A stretch of 64,000 nt of DNA from Annona cherimola (GCA_030490835.1 CM059974.1:9245501-9309500); one strand, 5' to 3'; shown: positions 23,210 to 34,962, counted from the stretch's first letter. Numbers and translations: made by a program. Notes: generated from the sequence alone by a model not told the origin.

Positions 23210-24013
23210 TTGTGTGTTTGAGAAGTAATAAAACTTGTAGGTGAAAAAATTTTAAAGTAAAAGTTTTTAAATTTGGTGAAAATAATGTTACATGATAGAG
23301 GTAATGATAAAAGGTAAAGAAAATAAAATTAAAGAGCTTCGTTTTTATGTAATCTGGTTGTCTTAGCCATGTAACCTCTTTTCTAATTTTAAAAATTTGA
23401 CACTTTATAGAGGATCCAATCCTTTCACTGCATTTAACGTTATTTTTAATTAAGAAACTAAATTTTATCCAAATTAAATATGTGTTTAGGTCACATTTGC
23501 TCAAATATATATGTGTAAATTGTAAAAAAAATTAGATCTATTTACACATGTATTAGAATATAATAATACATTATAGAATCATTTATTCACATAGGAATGA
23601 TAGTTTTAAACAATTTACATGTTGAAAATATTATTTAAAATTGATATTATAGCATTAAACTATTTTATCACGTTGATTTTACACATTTATAGATAAAAAC
23701 CATATACAGTAATATTAGACAAATGAAAGAGTTTTCATAATATTATAAATGATTTAAATACAATGGAAAGAGTAAATTCTTTTTATCAACTATTAAGATT
23801 TTAAATATGGAATGAGTTAAATAGAAAACGAATTTCATAAAAATGAGCCTAAAACCCAAAATGGATAAGTTAGTTGTGTAAATAGTTATGTAGAAATAAT
23901 CAAAAGATAGGATAGTTCTATAGAACTATGTTGAAATGTGATTAAAAATAAAGTAGATACGGAGAATGAAAAATTTTAGATTGAAATTTTTTTATCTTAA
24001 ATAAACATGCCTC
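23210..24013 (+). mobile_element. Tourist-like MITE copy 6, split by another repeat
   Basis: The left part (23210-23333, starting TTGTGTGTTTGAGAAGTAAT after TTA) and the right part (23858-24013, starting near ATGGATAAGTTAGTTGTG and ending ATAAACATGCCTC before TAA) together make one normal copy. They are separated by about 524 bp of an unrelated AT-rich repeat inserted in the AATAAAGTTAAAATAGATAG core. Confidence 0.78.
23334..23857 (+). mobile_element. AT-rich element inserted in MITE copy 6
   Basis: Begins GAGCTTCGTTTTTATGTAAT; the far end ATTTCATAAAAATGAGCC is an approximate reverse complement of the start. A related sequence lies in opposite orientation at about 24960-25345 (ending TACATAAAAGTGAACC), sharing the stretch around ATGTTGAAAATATTATTTAA. 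Superfamily not assigned; no clear target duplication. Confidence 0.55.
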
Positions 24014-25345
24014 TAATATTTGATTTCTAAACCTTAATCAAGGCATTGATGTGAATTTGGAATTATTATAAGAAAATGTTGATTTAATGACATCCTTTTA
24101 GCAAAAATCATTTTTTCCGTTGTAATAAAAACTAATTAATGATATAAAAGTGTAGCCATTAGCAATAATATACATGTTTTTTATGCTGTTAGAACATCTC
24201 TTATCGCTAAATTTTGCAATAGATTGTTCTAACAAAGCCAAAATTATATATATGTCCCTGTGTATACAAACTGTGACATATTTATTGTGCAATCTACTAC
24301 AAAATGAACCTTATATATTCAAATATAATAATATATTATATAATTATTTATCTATATAAAAATCATACTTAAAAGGTTTAGACATTGAAAATGCTACTTT
24401 AAAATTGATATTTTTATAAAATTATTTTATTTCATTAATTTTATAGTATTTTATGATGAGACTCGTACATATGTTTGATTTGGATCAAAATTAGTCCGCT
24501 AATAAAGTAAATAATTTTAAATACAATAAGTGAGGTAAATGTCCTGTTCATGATCAAGTTGATCCTATTTTGCATAGAAAGCCCACTAGATCAAGTTCTC
24601 AACACATCTATCAAGGATACTTTTATAAAACTCCTCTTTTATGTAACCCCTTTATTTTTAATATATTGACAATTAATGAAAAATTCACTTTATCTATTAT
24701 ATTTAATATCGTATATGCTATCATAAAAGTTTTTCATTTTTCTAATATCAATATGTGCCGCTGATGCCAAGCTATGTCGTTGACGCTGCGTTTGATTTGC
24801 CTATCATGATGTTAAAATTAATCGTTGGTCTTCCTTGAGTATGAGAGTTTTAAAGATGCCCCTGGGAGTGGAGGTATTTATATAGAAAGTTCATTCATGA
24901 TGTGAGAAGTTATGAAGGTATTGATTGTAATATTAGTTGTCACAGTGTGTAAAATACCAATAAAAAATATCAACATGCATGATCCTTATCTATTAATATA
25001 TAAAATCAATATAATAAAATATTTTAATGCTAAGTATTAATTTTAAAATAATATTTTTCAACATCTAAACCATCTAAAATATCATTACTATGTGGATAAA
25101 TGATTTTGTAAAATATTATTAGATTCTAATATACATGTGAATGAGTCTAAGCATTTTTTAAAATTATATATAAATATTTTTTTAAGCAAATGTAGCCCAT
25201 GCACATATTTGATTTGGATGAAATTAAATATTATAGTAAAACAAACGATATTAAACATAACTAATAAATTAGAATAATCAATGCATGAAAAATGAGGGGG
25301 TTACGTATAATTATTTCTATGTTACCTAATTACATAAAAGTGAAC
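24014..25345. repeat. Further copies of the TTTTATGTAA-terminus repeat
   Basis: A forward partial copy is recognisable at about 24290-24450 (GACATTGAAAATGCTACTTT then AAAATTGATATT). A reverse copy at about 24632-25345 has termini CTCTTTTATGTAACCCC and its approximate complement at 25310-25345. No protein-coding frame. Confidence 0.45.
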
Positions 25346-26748
25346 CTTTCTACATATATACACAGCAACAATTCTTACATCGTTACTTTTCTTTTTTCCT
25401 TGAACTAAATAGGCATGACAAATGTCCATAAAAAAGAAGAAGCATGATGAATGAATTCGAATAGAACATCTAAAATGCAAAGCGAACCATAGTAATCTGT
25501 GATAGAGGTCATCTGAAGCAAAGCTAACCACAGTAATCCATGATAGTTATGTTGCCCACATACTTTAATGTGATTAGAAGCTACAATTTGTTAGATTTTT
25601 TTCTTTCCTTTTCTTTTATGTGGTTGTAGTTGGAAAAAACACCTTGATGGAGGTTAGGATGGGCAAGCATGTCAATGGAAGTTAAAGTAAACTTAAAATA
25701 AAATAAGATAAGATTCACATAGAAAATTACAATTCAATAGGTTAAAGGATCTTCTTAAAAAACCATAAGGAACGATAATTCTATTAATTAAAGAAATAAG
25801 TACAATAGTGCTTTTAGACAACGCTTTTAGAAAGGACTAAAGACTTACAAATAAGAGAGAAAATATGTGTAAGCAATCTCCCTAACTACAAAATTCATAA
25901 TTTTTTCCTTGATTAGTGAATTGTTCTTTTCTTTGGTGAAGTAGGCATTTAGCTAAACCATATGAAATTAGTGTTTCATGTGTTTGCATCATGTTTTCAA
26001 CTCTAATAAGTGGTATTTAAGTGAGGTTTGAAAAGAAGTTCCTAGGCCATAGAATCTGGAGAGTATTGAGGCGAAGGATTTTACAAGCAAGTTGTATGAG
26101 CAAGATCTATTAGAAACCTATACAAATTGGTAGAAAAGTGTGAAGACAGGTAGAGTTCCTGTAAGATCACAAGTTGTAGGTACAGGTGGACTACAGACTA
26201 GATGGTAAGTTTCAAAAAGCGTACTTTTATTTTTGTAGTTAGTGGAAGATTATCCGATTGAGATCGTAGTAAAGTTGTAAGAAAGGGGAAATTACTGAAG
26301 ATTATCTAGCGGAGGTGAGTTGTACTTGACATCTAAGAGAGATGTGATGGATCATGTAGGTTTGAGCATGGTTGAATGAAGGCTGAAATATGAACAATTA
26401 TTGAAGATATATTTCTTTACGAGCTGGTTGACTTGTTATGTGTAGAAATTAAGCTAAGGTAAAGACTATTAAAGTGTGTCTTGCATTTTACATAGTGGTT
26501 GTATATATAGATTTGTATAGGGTGTGCGTATGAGATTGTGCATATAGAAAGAACTATAAATAAGCACGTAGTCTATGAAGTTAAGTATCACTGAGAATAA
26601 AGGATGAGAATCTTAATACAAAATTTTGAATGAGACAGAGTATGTTACTTATGGGAGATAAGTTATAATTATTTACTAATTTATGAATTAATATTTTTTT
26701 CATGGAATAGATGTTTAACTGAACCGCATAAAATGTAAGTAGTATTAT
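25346..26748. other. Intergenic, no gene recognised
   Basis: 25.55-26.6 kb has few homopolymers and unlike-neighbour composition, which may be a decayed retroelement, but I could not identify any protein motif in six frames. Confidence 0.3.
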
Positions 26749-26997
26749 GGGTGTGTTTGAGAATTGATAAACCTTTTGGTGAAAAGTTGTCAAATTATGA
26801 AATATGATAGGGGTAATAATGAGAAGTAAAGATGATAAAGTTAAAATAAATAGGTTAATTGTATGAGTAATTGTGTAGAAATGATTAAAAATTAAAGTAG
26901 TTGTATAGAAAAATGTGAAAAAATAATTAAAAAATATAGTAATTGTTGGGAGTGAAAAGTTTTAAATTAACAATTTATACCCATTGCTAAACACATC
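26749..26997 (+). mobile_element. Tourist-like MITE copy 7
   Basis: Starts GGGTGTGTTTGAGAATTGAT and ends TGCTAAACACATC, flanked by TAT on both sides (26746-26748, 26998-27000). The core GATAAAGTTAAAATAAATAG is intact. Confidence 0.85.
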
Positions 26998-28965
26998 TAT
27001 ATCTGTTCTTGCATTGTATTCTCAACAATAACATTATTATTCTAACTTGCTCACTTTGGGAATTGTAACTTTATCTCCACACTGACGTGGAAACGTTGAA
27101 ATGTCAGGATGGAATGGAATGGAGGCCTTGACCTCGGATGGGTCTAAGTCTAACTAGATGGGACTCTTTTCCCATCAATCTTGTTATTGATTTTTTTAAT
27201 TTAATTTAATTTTTCACTAAAGTTTCACCATGCCCCTGCTTTTGCCACCTTTCGTAGCTAGCTTTTGATTGAATCCCGAAACCTGGCAACAAGCATTTCT
27301 TGACTGCATGTGAGTGCGAGGAGAGTGGATGGAAAAGATTCCATTCCATGCAATGCTGGCTCATCACGTGGGTCCCATCAAATGGACGGTCGTATCAGAT
27401 TGGAGTTGTGAAGCGTGCGCATCTTAAAGAACGGGTTTATGCCTAGCTAGCGACATACGGCAAGCCTCAGTTTCTACAAACCGGGCCTACGACTTCATCA
27501 TCCAACAGATTCCTTTTATGGTCTTGATGCGATAGTTAATTACATTACTCTCGATGACTCAATCTACCCTTTAGTTCATTGCCTTTACAAAAATAAAATA
27601 CTATAAATTAATGATTCGTGCATGATTTTCGCATGTTGGAATTTATTTTAGATGCCTCTTACGTACATGTTAAATTTTAAGTCAGCATCCTAATTACTTA
27701 AATTATAGTTGAATTTGGCAACAGGGAAATGAAGGAAATATCTTCTTCCTTTCCAAGTCATTAATTTTACTTTTAAGTTCTCTAATGTTGCTCTTTTGAT
27801 TTTTAATAACTTTTTATATTGCAAACTTTGCATTTCTCGAAGAAAACGTCTTTATCGGACTTTGAAGTTAGGATCTTACATTTACGCAGCGGATATGATA
27901 TCGCTAAGATAATCCTTGGTTCACTTTTAATTTTTAATGATTGATTTTTATCTGTCTATTAAATACATACTATTCTACTTATACCCACTTGTTTTTTCTT
28001 CTTTTTTGATTATTATTATTGTCATCATATATTTAGTCATGCTGTTTTCGTTGTATCGCTTTTTTCTTCTTCAGCTCATTCTTTTTTTTCTCCTGCGTGT
28101 TTTTTTCCTAACTGCCAAAGGCGCCAGAGCAGAAAAATCAAAGATTTTGTATATAATTAAGTAGGCTACAAGACCTGCCTAGACATCAATTTTTGACTCT
28201 GGGTACGCATAACTTTCGGTTATATGAATCACATTGATGAAATCATATACTTTTCATCAAAAAAATAAAAAATAAAAAAATAAAAGGTATGCTAGCTGCA
28301 TGCATAAGGAAAAGCTAGACATGATCAATCCTGCATTTGACTAAAATTATATGACTGTTATCATTCTAGCTATCACTCCATTAATTAATAAAAATATCTA
28401 AAATTTAAAATTAGCATTTCATTATGACCAAGTAGAACTCCGCCTCCATTGGATAAGTCAATGAACTATAATAATCTTAATAAATGATAATATTAGCTAT
28501 ATTCTATTATATCTCTAATGCCGTCCTTTTTTGGCAGCTTCCATAAAATTCTAAAATTAAGTGATAGCACTTAATTAATTGTTGTACACAATTATATGTG
28601 AAGTAATGATTTAATACAGCGGGGTTAACCCTTGTTTTTATTTTAAAGTTTTTTTTTCAAATTTGAACTATTTGTTTTTTTTTTGAGTGGTAATCTAAAC
28701 TATTTATTATTTAACAACGTTGTCATCATAATAATGAAATATCTTTCATTGGAAATTTATATTTTATAAAAAATTAACACTTTCGAGAGTGAATAGTTTT
28801 TAAAAAATTTATAACATGTATATAGTATATAAAAAATTTCAATACTTGTGATTTTAAAATTGTAAATAAGTATGTGGATAAAAATTATAAATTATTTAAT
28901 TTAGAAAAAAATAAATGAAAAGGGACTGCATGACTTACTATGTTGCATCATGATACACGATCTAG
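26998..28965. other. Intergenic, no gene recognised
   Basis: 27.05-27.5 kb is of balanced GC and could be promoter-like, but no frame follows. 27.5-28.96 kb is AT-rich with T- and A-tracts. The frame at 27937-28164 is a translation of pyrimidine-rich sequence. Confidence 0.35.
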
Positions 28966-29104
28966 TGCATTTGGATGCTTTAGGTTTTTACACACGTAGG
29001 TATAAAACTCATTTTTTATTTTTTTACAAAATTATTAATTTATATGTCAAGTTTTACTAGTGTTGGAGATGTGTATTTGTATATTTTTAGAATTTCAAAA
29101 TTTA

Positions 29105-29833
29105 TGGTGTTTGAATAGCAATAAAATTTCTCAAATTAAAACTTTTTAATTTAAAACTTTTCACTCTCCGTCACTATTTTATTTTTAAATTATTTCTTCA
29201 CACTTTCTGTAGAACTATTCTATTTTTCAATCATTTTTACTTAACTACTCATACAACTGACTCGTCTACTTTAACTTTATTATCTTTACTCCCCATTATT
29301 GGAACCCAATCGTATGCACCCGGGTGCATTCAGCCTCAGTGCACCCGGGTGCACTGCACCTATTTTTTTTATTTTTTTTTGAAAATTTTTTCATGAAGCT
29401 GTTAATATAAGTTTATTTAACATATGTATCAATTTTTACTATTTTTGGAGATTTTTAGATATTTTTTTTAGATTTTTAAAAATCAGTGGCATTTTCCGTA
29501 ATTTTAAATTACCGAAAATGCCACTGATTTTTAAAAATCTAAAAAAAATATCTAAAAGTCTCCAAAAATAGTAAAAATTGATACATTTGTTAAATAAACC
29601 TAGATTAACCATTGTATGAAAAAATTTTCACAAAAAAATAAAAAAAAATAGGTGCAGTGCACCCGGGTGCACTGAGGCTGAATGCACCCGGGTGCACTGA
29701 GGCTGAATGCACCCGGGTGCATACGATCGGGTTCCCCCATTATTACCCCTATAACATCATATCATTTTATATTATTTTAAAAACTTTTACATAAAAAAAT
29801 TTTCATCTAAAAATTTTATCACTTCCCAAATAC
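29105..29833 (-). mobile_element. Tourist-like MITE copy 8, interrupted
   Basis: Reverse-orientation copy bounded by TTA (29102-29104) and TTA (29834-29836). It begins TGGTGTTTGAATAGCAATAA and ends CACTTCCCAAATAC. The core GTCTACTTTAACTTTATTAT is intact. A 435-bp foldback plus a 9-bp duplication splits it at 29301-29744. Confidence 0.82.
29301..29735. mobile_element. Mutator-like foldback element with near-perfect palindromic arms
   Basis: The element begins GGAACCCAATCGTATGCACC and ends GGTGCATACGATCGGGTTCC. It is flanked by an exact 9-bp target duplication CCCATTATT (29292-29300 and 29736-29744), typical of Mutator-like elements. The two arms are almost identical inverted copies over about 200 bp, meeting near 29505. 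The palindrome TGCACCCGGGTGCA occurs twice in the left arm and three times in the right arm, because a 25-bp unit ending GAGGCTGAA is duplicated on the right. No coding capacity. Confidence 0.88.
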
Positions 29834-30021
29834 TTATGTCTAATTGTTTAAAAATGACTAAAATATATTTGTATTTAAAAATCTAAAAAATATATACACA
29901 TTTTCAAAAAATGTAAAACTTATTATATGTATTAAATACACCTATATTAATAATTTTTAAAATAAAAAAAAAGAGTTTTACACCCAAGGGCATTGCTGCA
30001 CGGAAAAGCCTAATGCACCCA

Positions 30022-33000
30022 TTGGAACCCTTAAACCATACCATCATAGGTAAGGCTAATGTTCAAATATCTGACGTCATTCCATTTATTAAAAATGTAG
30101 CCTTTTAAATATGTGCAATGACCATGCATACTTTTCACGATAAAGAGGTATTTATATTTAAAAATGAAAGATTAAAGTTACCACAGATCTAGTTCATTGT
30201 TACCACATTTCGGCATGAGTTTTGGGCATGATACAGGGTTCGAAGTGCCATGTCCAAAGCTGCAAAATTCTGACACCAAAAAAAAATTGAAATATTAAAA
30301 GTTTAAAAAGAGGATGTCAGCATTTTGAATTAAAAACTAATTTCGAAAAGACAAAATAAAATAAAATAGAGAAAGTAAAACTACGAACTCAAGTAAATAT
30401 AAGCTGCCACGAGGATTAATTTTTCCGATTTTTATAACAACCTTATCATTTCGATCGAACATCGGCATGGCTTTTTGAAATCCTGCCGTTGCACGACAGC
30501 AGGTAGAGAATAATTCCTATTCTCAAGACAAGGATCAGCAACAGTGCTTGTGAATCATGGCTTGCTAGAATCTAAACATCGTGACACTACGATGACGTGG
30601 AAGATGGAATTTCTTAGGCCGGTGGGGAGGAAAAAATGACCACACGACGATGAGGGGAAAAAAAAAAAGAAAAAAAGAGAAAATTCCCTTACCAATATCA
30701 GCATGGCCATCATGACACATTTCTGAATGCTGGCCAGGGGCGGCTCTCCTTAGTCATTTCACTTTATCCTTGTCACCAGAAAATGGGGCGTACCCACTTC
30801 TTTTTTTTTTTTCCCTAAATAATTTTCTGGTGGGTGTCTTCCAAACATCAATAATCCAAGAAGGAAGAAACACCAGCTGAAGCCACTGAAAAGAAAAGGC
30901 CCCATAAAAAAGGTCATAGGGGTTGAAAGAAAACGAAAGCAGTCGAACATCCTAATCCGTGGGTTTACAAAGTTGGGTGATTCGTGATTCTATGAACTAG
31001 TTAGGTACTGGGTTGAGATGAAATGCAATAATTTCTGGCTATTGGCCATCGTAGCAGGATGAGTGGATGATGTGCCAATCCAGATTGTCCATCTTATAGC
31101 AACGGGCCATGATCATACAATGTGCTTTTCTTCGAAGAACAAAAGGAAACGTGACCATTGATCTAGCCGTTTGAAGTGTGTTCTTCTTATTTAGAAGAAA
31201 TATAATCAATGGTTTTTGATCCTACAAGAGACAGGATTTTTGCAATATATGGAGGGCCAGATGATGTGAAAGATCACATTAGATCCAGCAGTTAATTCCA
31301 GTGGGTGGGGGTAGGCGACCCAGTACATACACTTTCCAGCAACCAAAAGCTACCACGTGGATAGTGAATGGAAGCAATCAGCACTGGTGGCGGGTCCTCG
31401 CCCGCGTACTTTCGACAGAAGAAGAAATACCCAATAAAGGGAGAAGATCCGGACGGTTGGAAATTTGGAATCATGGGTTGCTATTCAAGGTTATTTAATC
31501 CATGTGACCCAAGGTATACGCATCCGTCGTGTAGGTTTTCAGACGCGACACAACCCTTTCCCATGCTGCCTCCTCATGCTCGTCTTAATACCCAGACAGC
31601 CATCGGGGAGTCCATTATCGTGGACTTTAAAAAATCTTCATTGGCCACCAACTAGCCCTTCTTTATGGAGCAGATTTATGGTTTTTCAATGGCGCCCATT
31701 AATTCATGCCCTCTCTCTCTCTCTCTCGTAAAACAAAAAGGCAGTTTGCGCTTTCAATTGCTGCAAAATAAAACCACCCTCTAAAATGGTTGCATTTATG
31801 TCATGCAGCACAAAGTGATGTTGCACCTTAAAAAGTACAAATAAAATAGAAAGTCGGCCAAACTCTTTCCAGCTCCACCCCGGCCATCTTGATCTTGTAG
31901 ACTCTGTTGGCTTGGCTGGTTAAGCGGTTTAACTTTGCTTGTAGTTTAAGACATCAGATACTGGGGCACACCTGATGGTCTCGGGTCTGTGATGTGTGAT
32001 CCACATCCGCCAAGCAGGCTTGCCCTACTTTCGATTCAGTGCTCCGGACTGCCCGATGGACGGCTTGGATCGACTTTTCTCCCACCATGTGACTCGCGCA
32101 TGTGCAAGAACCGGCAAAGTGGTTACCCGCCTTTTTATTTTATTCTCTCTTCTTTTTAAGATCAGGAGCCCATTGGTGAAGTGCGGATAAACAAGCGTAA
32201 ATGGGAATAAGGGCGCATTATTCAATTCCCAGCTGATTTTAGGCATATTAAAAGCAAAGCAATAATCAAATGATGATTCCAAGTCCCAGCCATAAAATTC
32301 GAATGAGTGGCAAAGGACTTCTATCAATCATGACCGCCCAATAGATGGGCCAAAATTCATAAGGACGACGAATCTCTGTCTTCAACATCAGCAGTAATAG
32401 AAGAAACCCATCCGACGGTGCAGAAATGTCCCACCTTTTAAGGTGGCTGTTTCTATACGAAACCGCAAAAGCGGCGAGATGCGTTCCTTTTCTCTCTTTC
32501 CTTGGCGAAAGGTCGCGGACGGTAGTCCACGAAAGACAGCAGCACCCGTGGAAGAGGACGTAGTTTTATAAATCTTGGAAACTCATCCCACGTCGCAATT
32601 ATCTCTAACACATCAGAATCGCGGATCATATACCGGATGTACGGTGCAGATTCGTCCAAGAACAACGATTTAAATTGGCCCTTGGATAGCTAACTTATGG
32701 CCGAACATCAGGAGAATCACAAGATTGACGGTTTAGATCACATGCACATGAAGTCTGCGGTAGGCGCCGCTCTCTGTTTAGTAGCAGTCACGCGACGCCG
32801 CACTCACCCTGGTTCTCCGGCGTGATCCGCACCAAAATATCTTGCGCGCACGCGTGATACGGGGCCGAGCGGCCCAAGCCTTTTTCAGGTTGAGGCCTGC
32901 GAATGTAAAACCGTCCAGTGCACTGTTCGCGATGAATATGGGGCTTATGTCTCCCATTTTTAGGCCATACAAGATCAATGGCCAGGATTATGTCACGGAG

Positions 33001-33862
33001 GGATCGTGATATTCATATTATACGAAGTGATGCCTCGAATCCAGTTGAACGGTTTGGATCGGAGATCGATGTCTTTAAAGAAACGCGTGTTCGCAACGTG
33101 CACTTGACCGGCCGCTTTCTTTCCTTTTTCCCCGTGCCACGTCAGACGATTCTAGTTCGTTGATCGGTGGTTTGCAAATAAACTGCTGCTGCTGGGGTAA
33201 CGGTCCAAAATCATTCATTCGTTGAATAAAAACAAGGAAATTAGTTTTAGGTGTTTTTGATGAAATAGCCCGTCTATTTTGACATCGGATTATGATCATG
33301 TCTAAGTTCGGACCCGAAGGATTTGGTGTCCTGACGCGGGAAACCGTTCATTCGATCTTTATACAGCTGCTTGCACATGTGAGTCTCATTTTTTCACAAA
33401 ATCACAGATGTTCTTCTTAACTAATCATTTTCGATAGGCTAATCCCGTATAAAAACTCGGACTGACCTGAATATTCCGATGTCCTGATTAATGATTAAAA
33501 ACACCATAATGTCATAATAATATACTAATAAGCAATTCGGTTGATTACTGGACCAACACACACACAAGGAGGAAACGGATACCATACAGGATGTTAACGA
33601 GTCCCATGCGTCGGGATTCTGATCCGTCCTGCTGTATGCAAGACCTGCCGTCATGGGACGCCACCCGCGTCCACTTTCTCCAACCTACCTTTCTTTCTGC
33701 GCACCAAAAGAGGTAGTCGGTTCCCCTGCACCACTTGGACGGTCCCAATTTCCAAATACACATGAACCTCCTAAATTGCTCCGGGAAATGGTGCAGCGCA
33801 GGCAGACACGGTGGAAAGATGATGCAAATCCTGCATCATGTGCCGTGCATCGCAACGGTACA
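30022..33862. other. Long intergenic region upstream of FAB1
   Basis: 30.0-30.6 kb is AT-rich. 30.6-33.8 kb is of more balanced base composition with many short frames (for example 31301-31731) but none that I can match to a protein. A (CT)8 microsatellite lies at 31710-31727 and an A-tract at 30658-30677. It may contain regulatory sequence or decayed genes. Confidence 0.4.
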
Positions 33863-33866
33863 TTAA

Positions 33867-34437
33867 GGGGGGACGTTTGGTAATATATATAATTATGGTA
33901 TCGTGGGAAATAATGAGAAATAAAAAAGAGAATATTTTTAGAAACGTGTGATTAATAAGAGATGACAAATGTATAATTGGAATAAATAAGTTTATTATAT
34001 GTAGTTGGTAGGAAAAATAATTGGAATATAAAAATAAAAGTAGAAAAAATAGTATGATTGATAGAGTAATAATTGATATTGGAAAACCAAATATCATGAA
34101 AAAAAATATATTTTACACACTAAGGGTGCGTTTGTTTGGGGCAAAAAAAATGTCAACTAAAACTTTTCAATTCAAAACTTTTCACTCTCCATAACTACTC
34201 TATTTTTTAATTATTTTTTCACATTTTCCTATACAAACTACCCTACTTTTCAATCATTTCTACACAACTACCCATACAACTAACCTATCTATTTTAACTT
34301 TATTCTCTTTACTCTTCATCATTACTCATATTATATCACATTATTTTCTATCAATTTGACAACTTCTACTTCAAAAACTTTTCATCAAAAGTTTTACCCC
34401 TAACCAAACACACCCTAAAACGTTACCAAATGTCCCC
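33867..34437 (+). mobile_element. MITE (second Tourist-like family) carrying a nested MITE
   Basis: Termini GGGGGGACGTTTGGTAA and TTACCAAATGTCCCC are inverted repeats flanked by TTAA on each side (33863-33866, 34438-34441). Without the inserted copy 9 the element is about 276 bp. Interior sequence resembles the 22.6-kb element. Confidence 0.8.
34124..34415 (-). mobile_element. Tourist-like MITE copy 9, nested, best preserved
   Basis: Cleanest copy of the family: starts GGGTGCGTTTGTTTGGGG and ends CTAACCAAACACACCC, bounded by TAA on both sides (34121-34123 and 34416-34418). Length is 292 bp. It lies inside the 33867-34437 MITE, about 1 kb upstream of the FAB1 start codon. Confidence 0.92.
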
Positions 34438-34640
34438 TTAATCATAAGCCTCCGGCACAGACGCTGCGGTGTAATCTAGTACTTCCAAAGTTCACACCCG
34501 CGCATTTCCCATGACCCTGGCTTTCCTACCAACCCTCTTCCAATGCACGCACGAGCACTGCCTGCTGACTAATAGCTGAGACGGGCCGGGGTAACCCCGT
34601 TTCAACGTTTTTTCCGCGCATACGCTCAAAGCGACGGGAA

Positions 34641-34650
34641 TTATATATCA
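34641..34650 (+). promoter_or_regulatory. Candidate TATA box for the FAB1 leader
   Basis: TTATATATCA followed by a pyrimidine-rich stretch (CCCCCTCTCTTCATCATC). It would place a transcription start near 34670 and give FAB1 a leader of up to about 790 nt, possibly with an intron. Inferred from motif and position only. Confidence 0.4.
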
Positions 34651-34729
34651 GTTCCCCCTCTCTTCATCATCTCTTCCTCTATCTGCGTTCGCGTTCGTAT
34701 TTTTAATAGCCGTTGACGTCCCCTTCCAG

Positions 34730-34858
34730 ATGGGGTTCTCACGCCCGACGCCCGAACCCTCGTTCGAGATGCGCGCCACCAGCTTTCAGAGGTCCTGCAC
34801 CCCGTCCCTCCTCATCATCATCCTCCTCTTCCTCCTCCTCCTTCTCACCGTCATTTAA
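34730..34858 (+). CDS. 42-residue hydrophobic ORF (uORF of FAB1 or separate small peptide gene)
   Basis: ATG at 34730, stop TAA at 34856-34858. The N-terminal half is polar and carries Pro, Arg and Ser (starts MGFSRPTPEPSFEM). The last 16-17 residues are almost all Leu, Ile or Val (LLIIILLFLLLL), a predicted membrane segment at the C terminus. It is the first ATG after the candidate TATA box. I do not recognise a family. It may be an upstream ORF in the FAB1 leader, an independent short peptide gene, or chance coding of a CTC-rich leader. The CTC/CTT repeat that encodes the Leu run favours caution. Confidence 0.35.
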   Translation: MGFSRPTPEPSFEMRATSFQRSCTPSLLIIILLFLLLLLTVI

Positions 34859-34890
34859 TTAACCCAAACACACTTAGGCTCCGCCTTTTC

Positions 34891-34962
34891 ATGAGTCTCT
34901 TGGTCCGCCATACTTTCGCCCTCTTTCCGTCCTCCTCCCTTGTCGAATCCGGCATCGGCTAG
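34891..34962 (+). other. Second upstream ORF in the FAB1 leader region
   Basis: A 23-codon frame starting MSLLVRHTFA. It would be an upstream ORF if the leader is transcribed and not spliced here. Unsupported beyond its position. Confidence 0.25.

Larger units (their letters stand above)
28970..30021. repeat. Outer foldback repeat of a three-level insertion nest
   Basis: The left arm (about 28970-29101) and right arm (about 29837-30021) are approximate inverted copies: TAGGTATAAAACTCATTTTT and ACAAAATTATTAATTTATAT on the left against ACCCAAGGGCATTG, AAAGAGTTTTACACC and TATTAATAATTTTTAAAAT on the right. The central motif AAAAATGACTAAAATATA identifies the same family as the 3.2, 16.7 and 17.8 kb repeats. 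The arms are interrupted by a Tourist MITE. Outer limits are approximate. Confidence 0.6.

Noticed and set aside
23334..25345. Single 2-kb foldback element with about 360-bp arms
   Set aside because: The left arm is part of a separate 524-bp insertion within a MITE, so the inverted arrangement more likely reflects two element copies in opposite orientation.
27937..28164. 75-codon plus-strand hydrophobic ORF
   Set aside because: It arises from a T-rich tract; the Phe/Leu/Ile run reflects base composition only.
29301..29735. MicroRNA precursor
   Set aside because: The inverted repeat is far longer and more perfect than typical plant MIR hairpins and has transposon termini and a target duplication.
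31301..31731. Overlapping ORFs of 65-95 codons upstream of FAB1
   Set aside because: Three frames are open across the same stretch with no recognised motif; none favoured.
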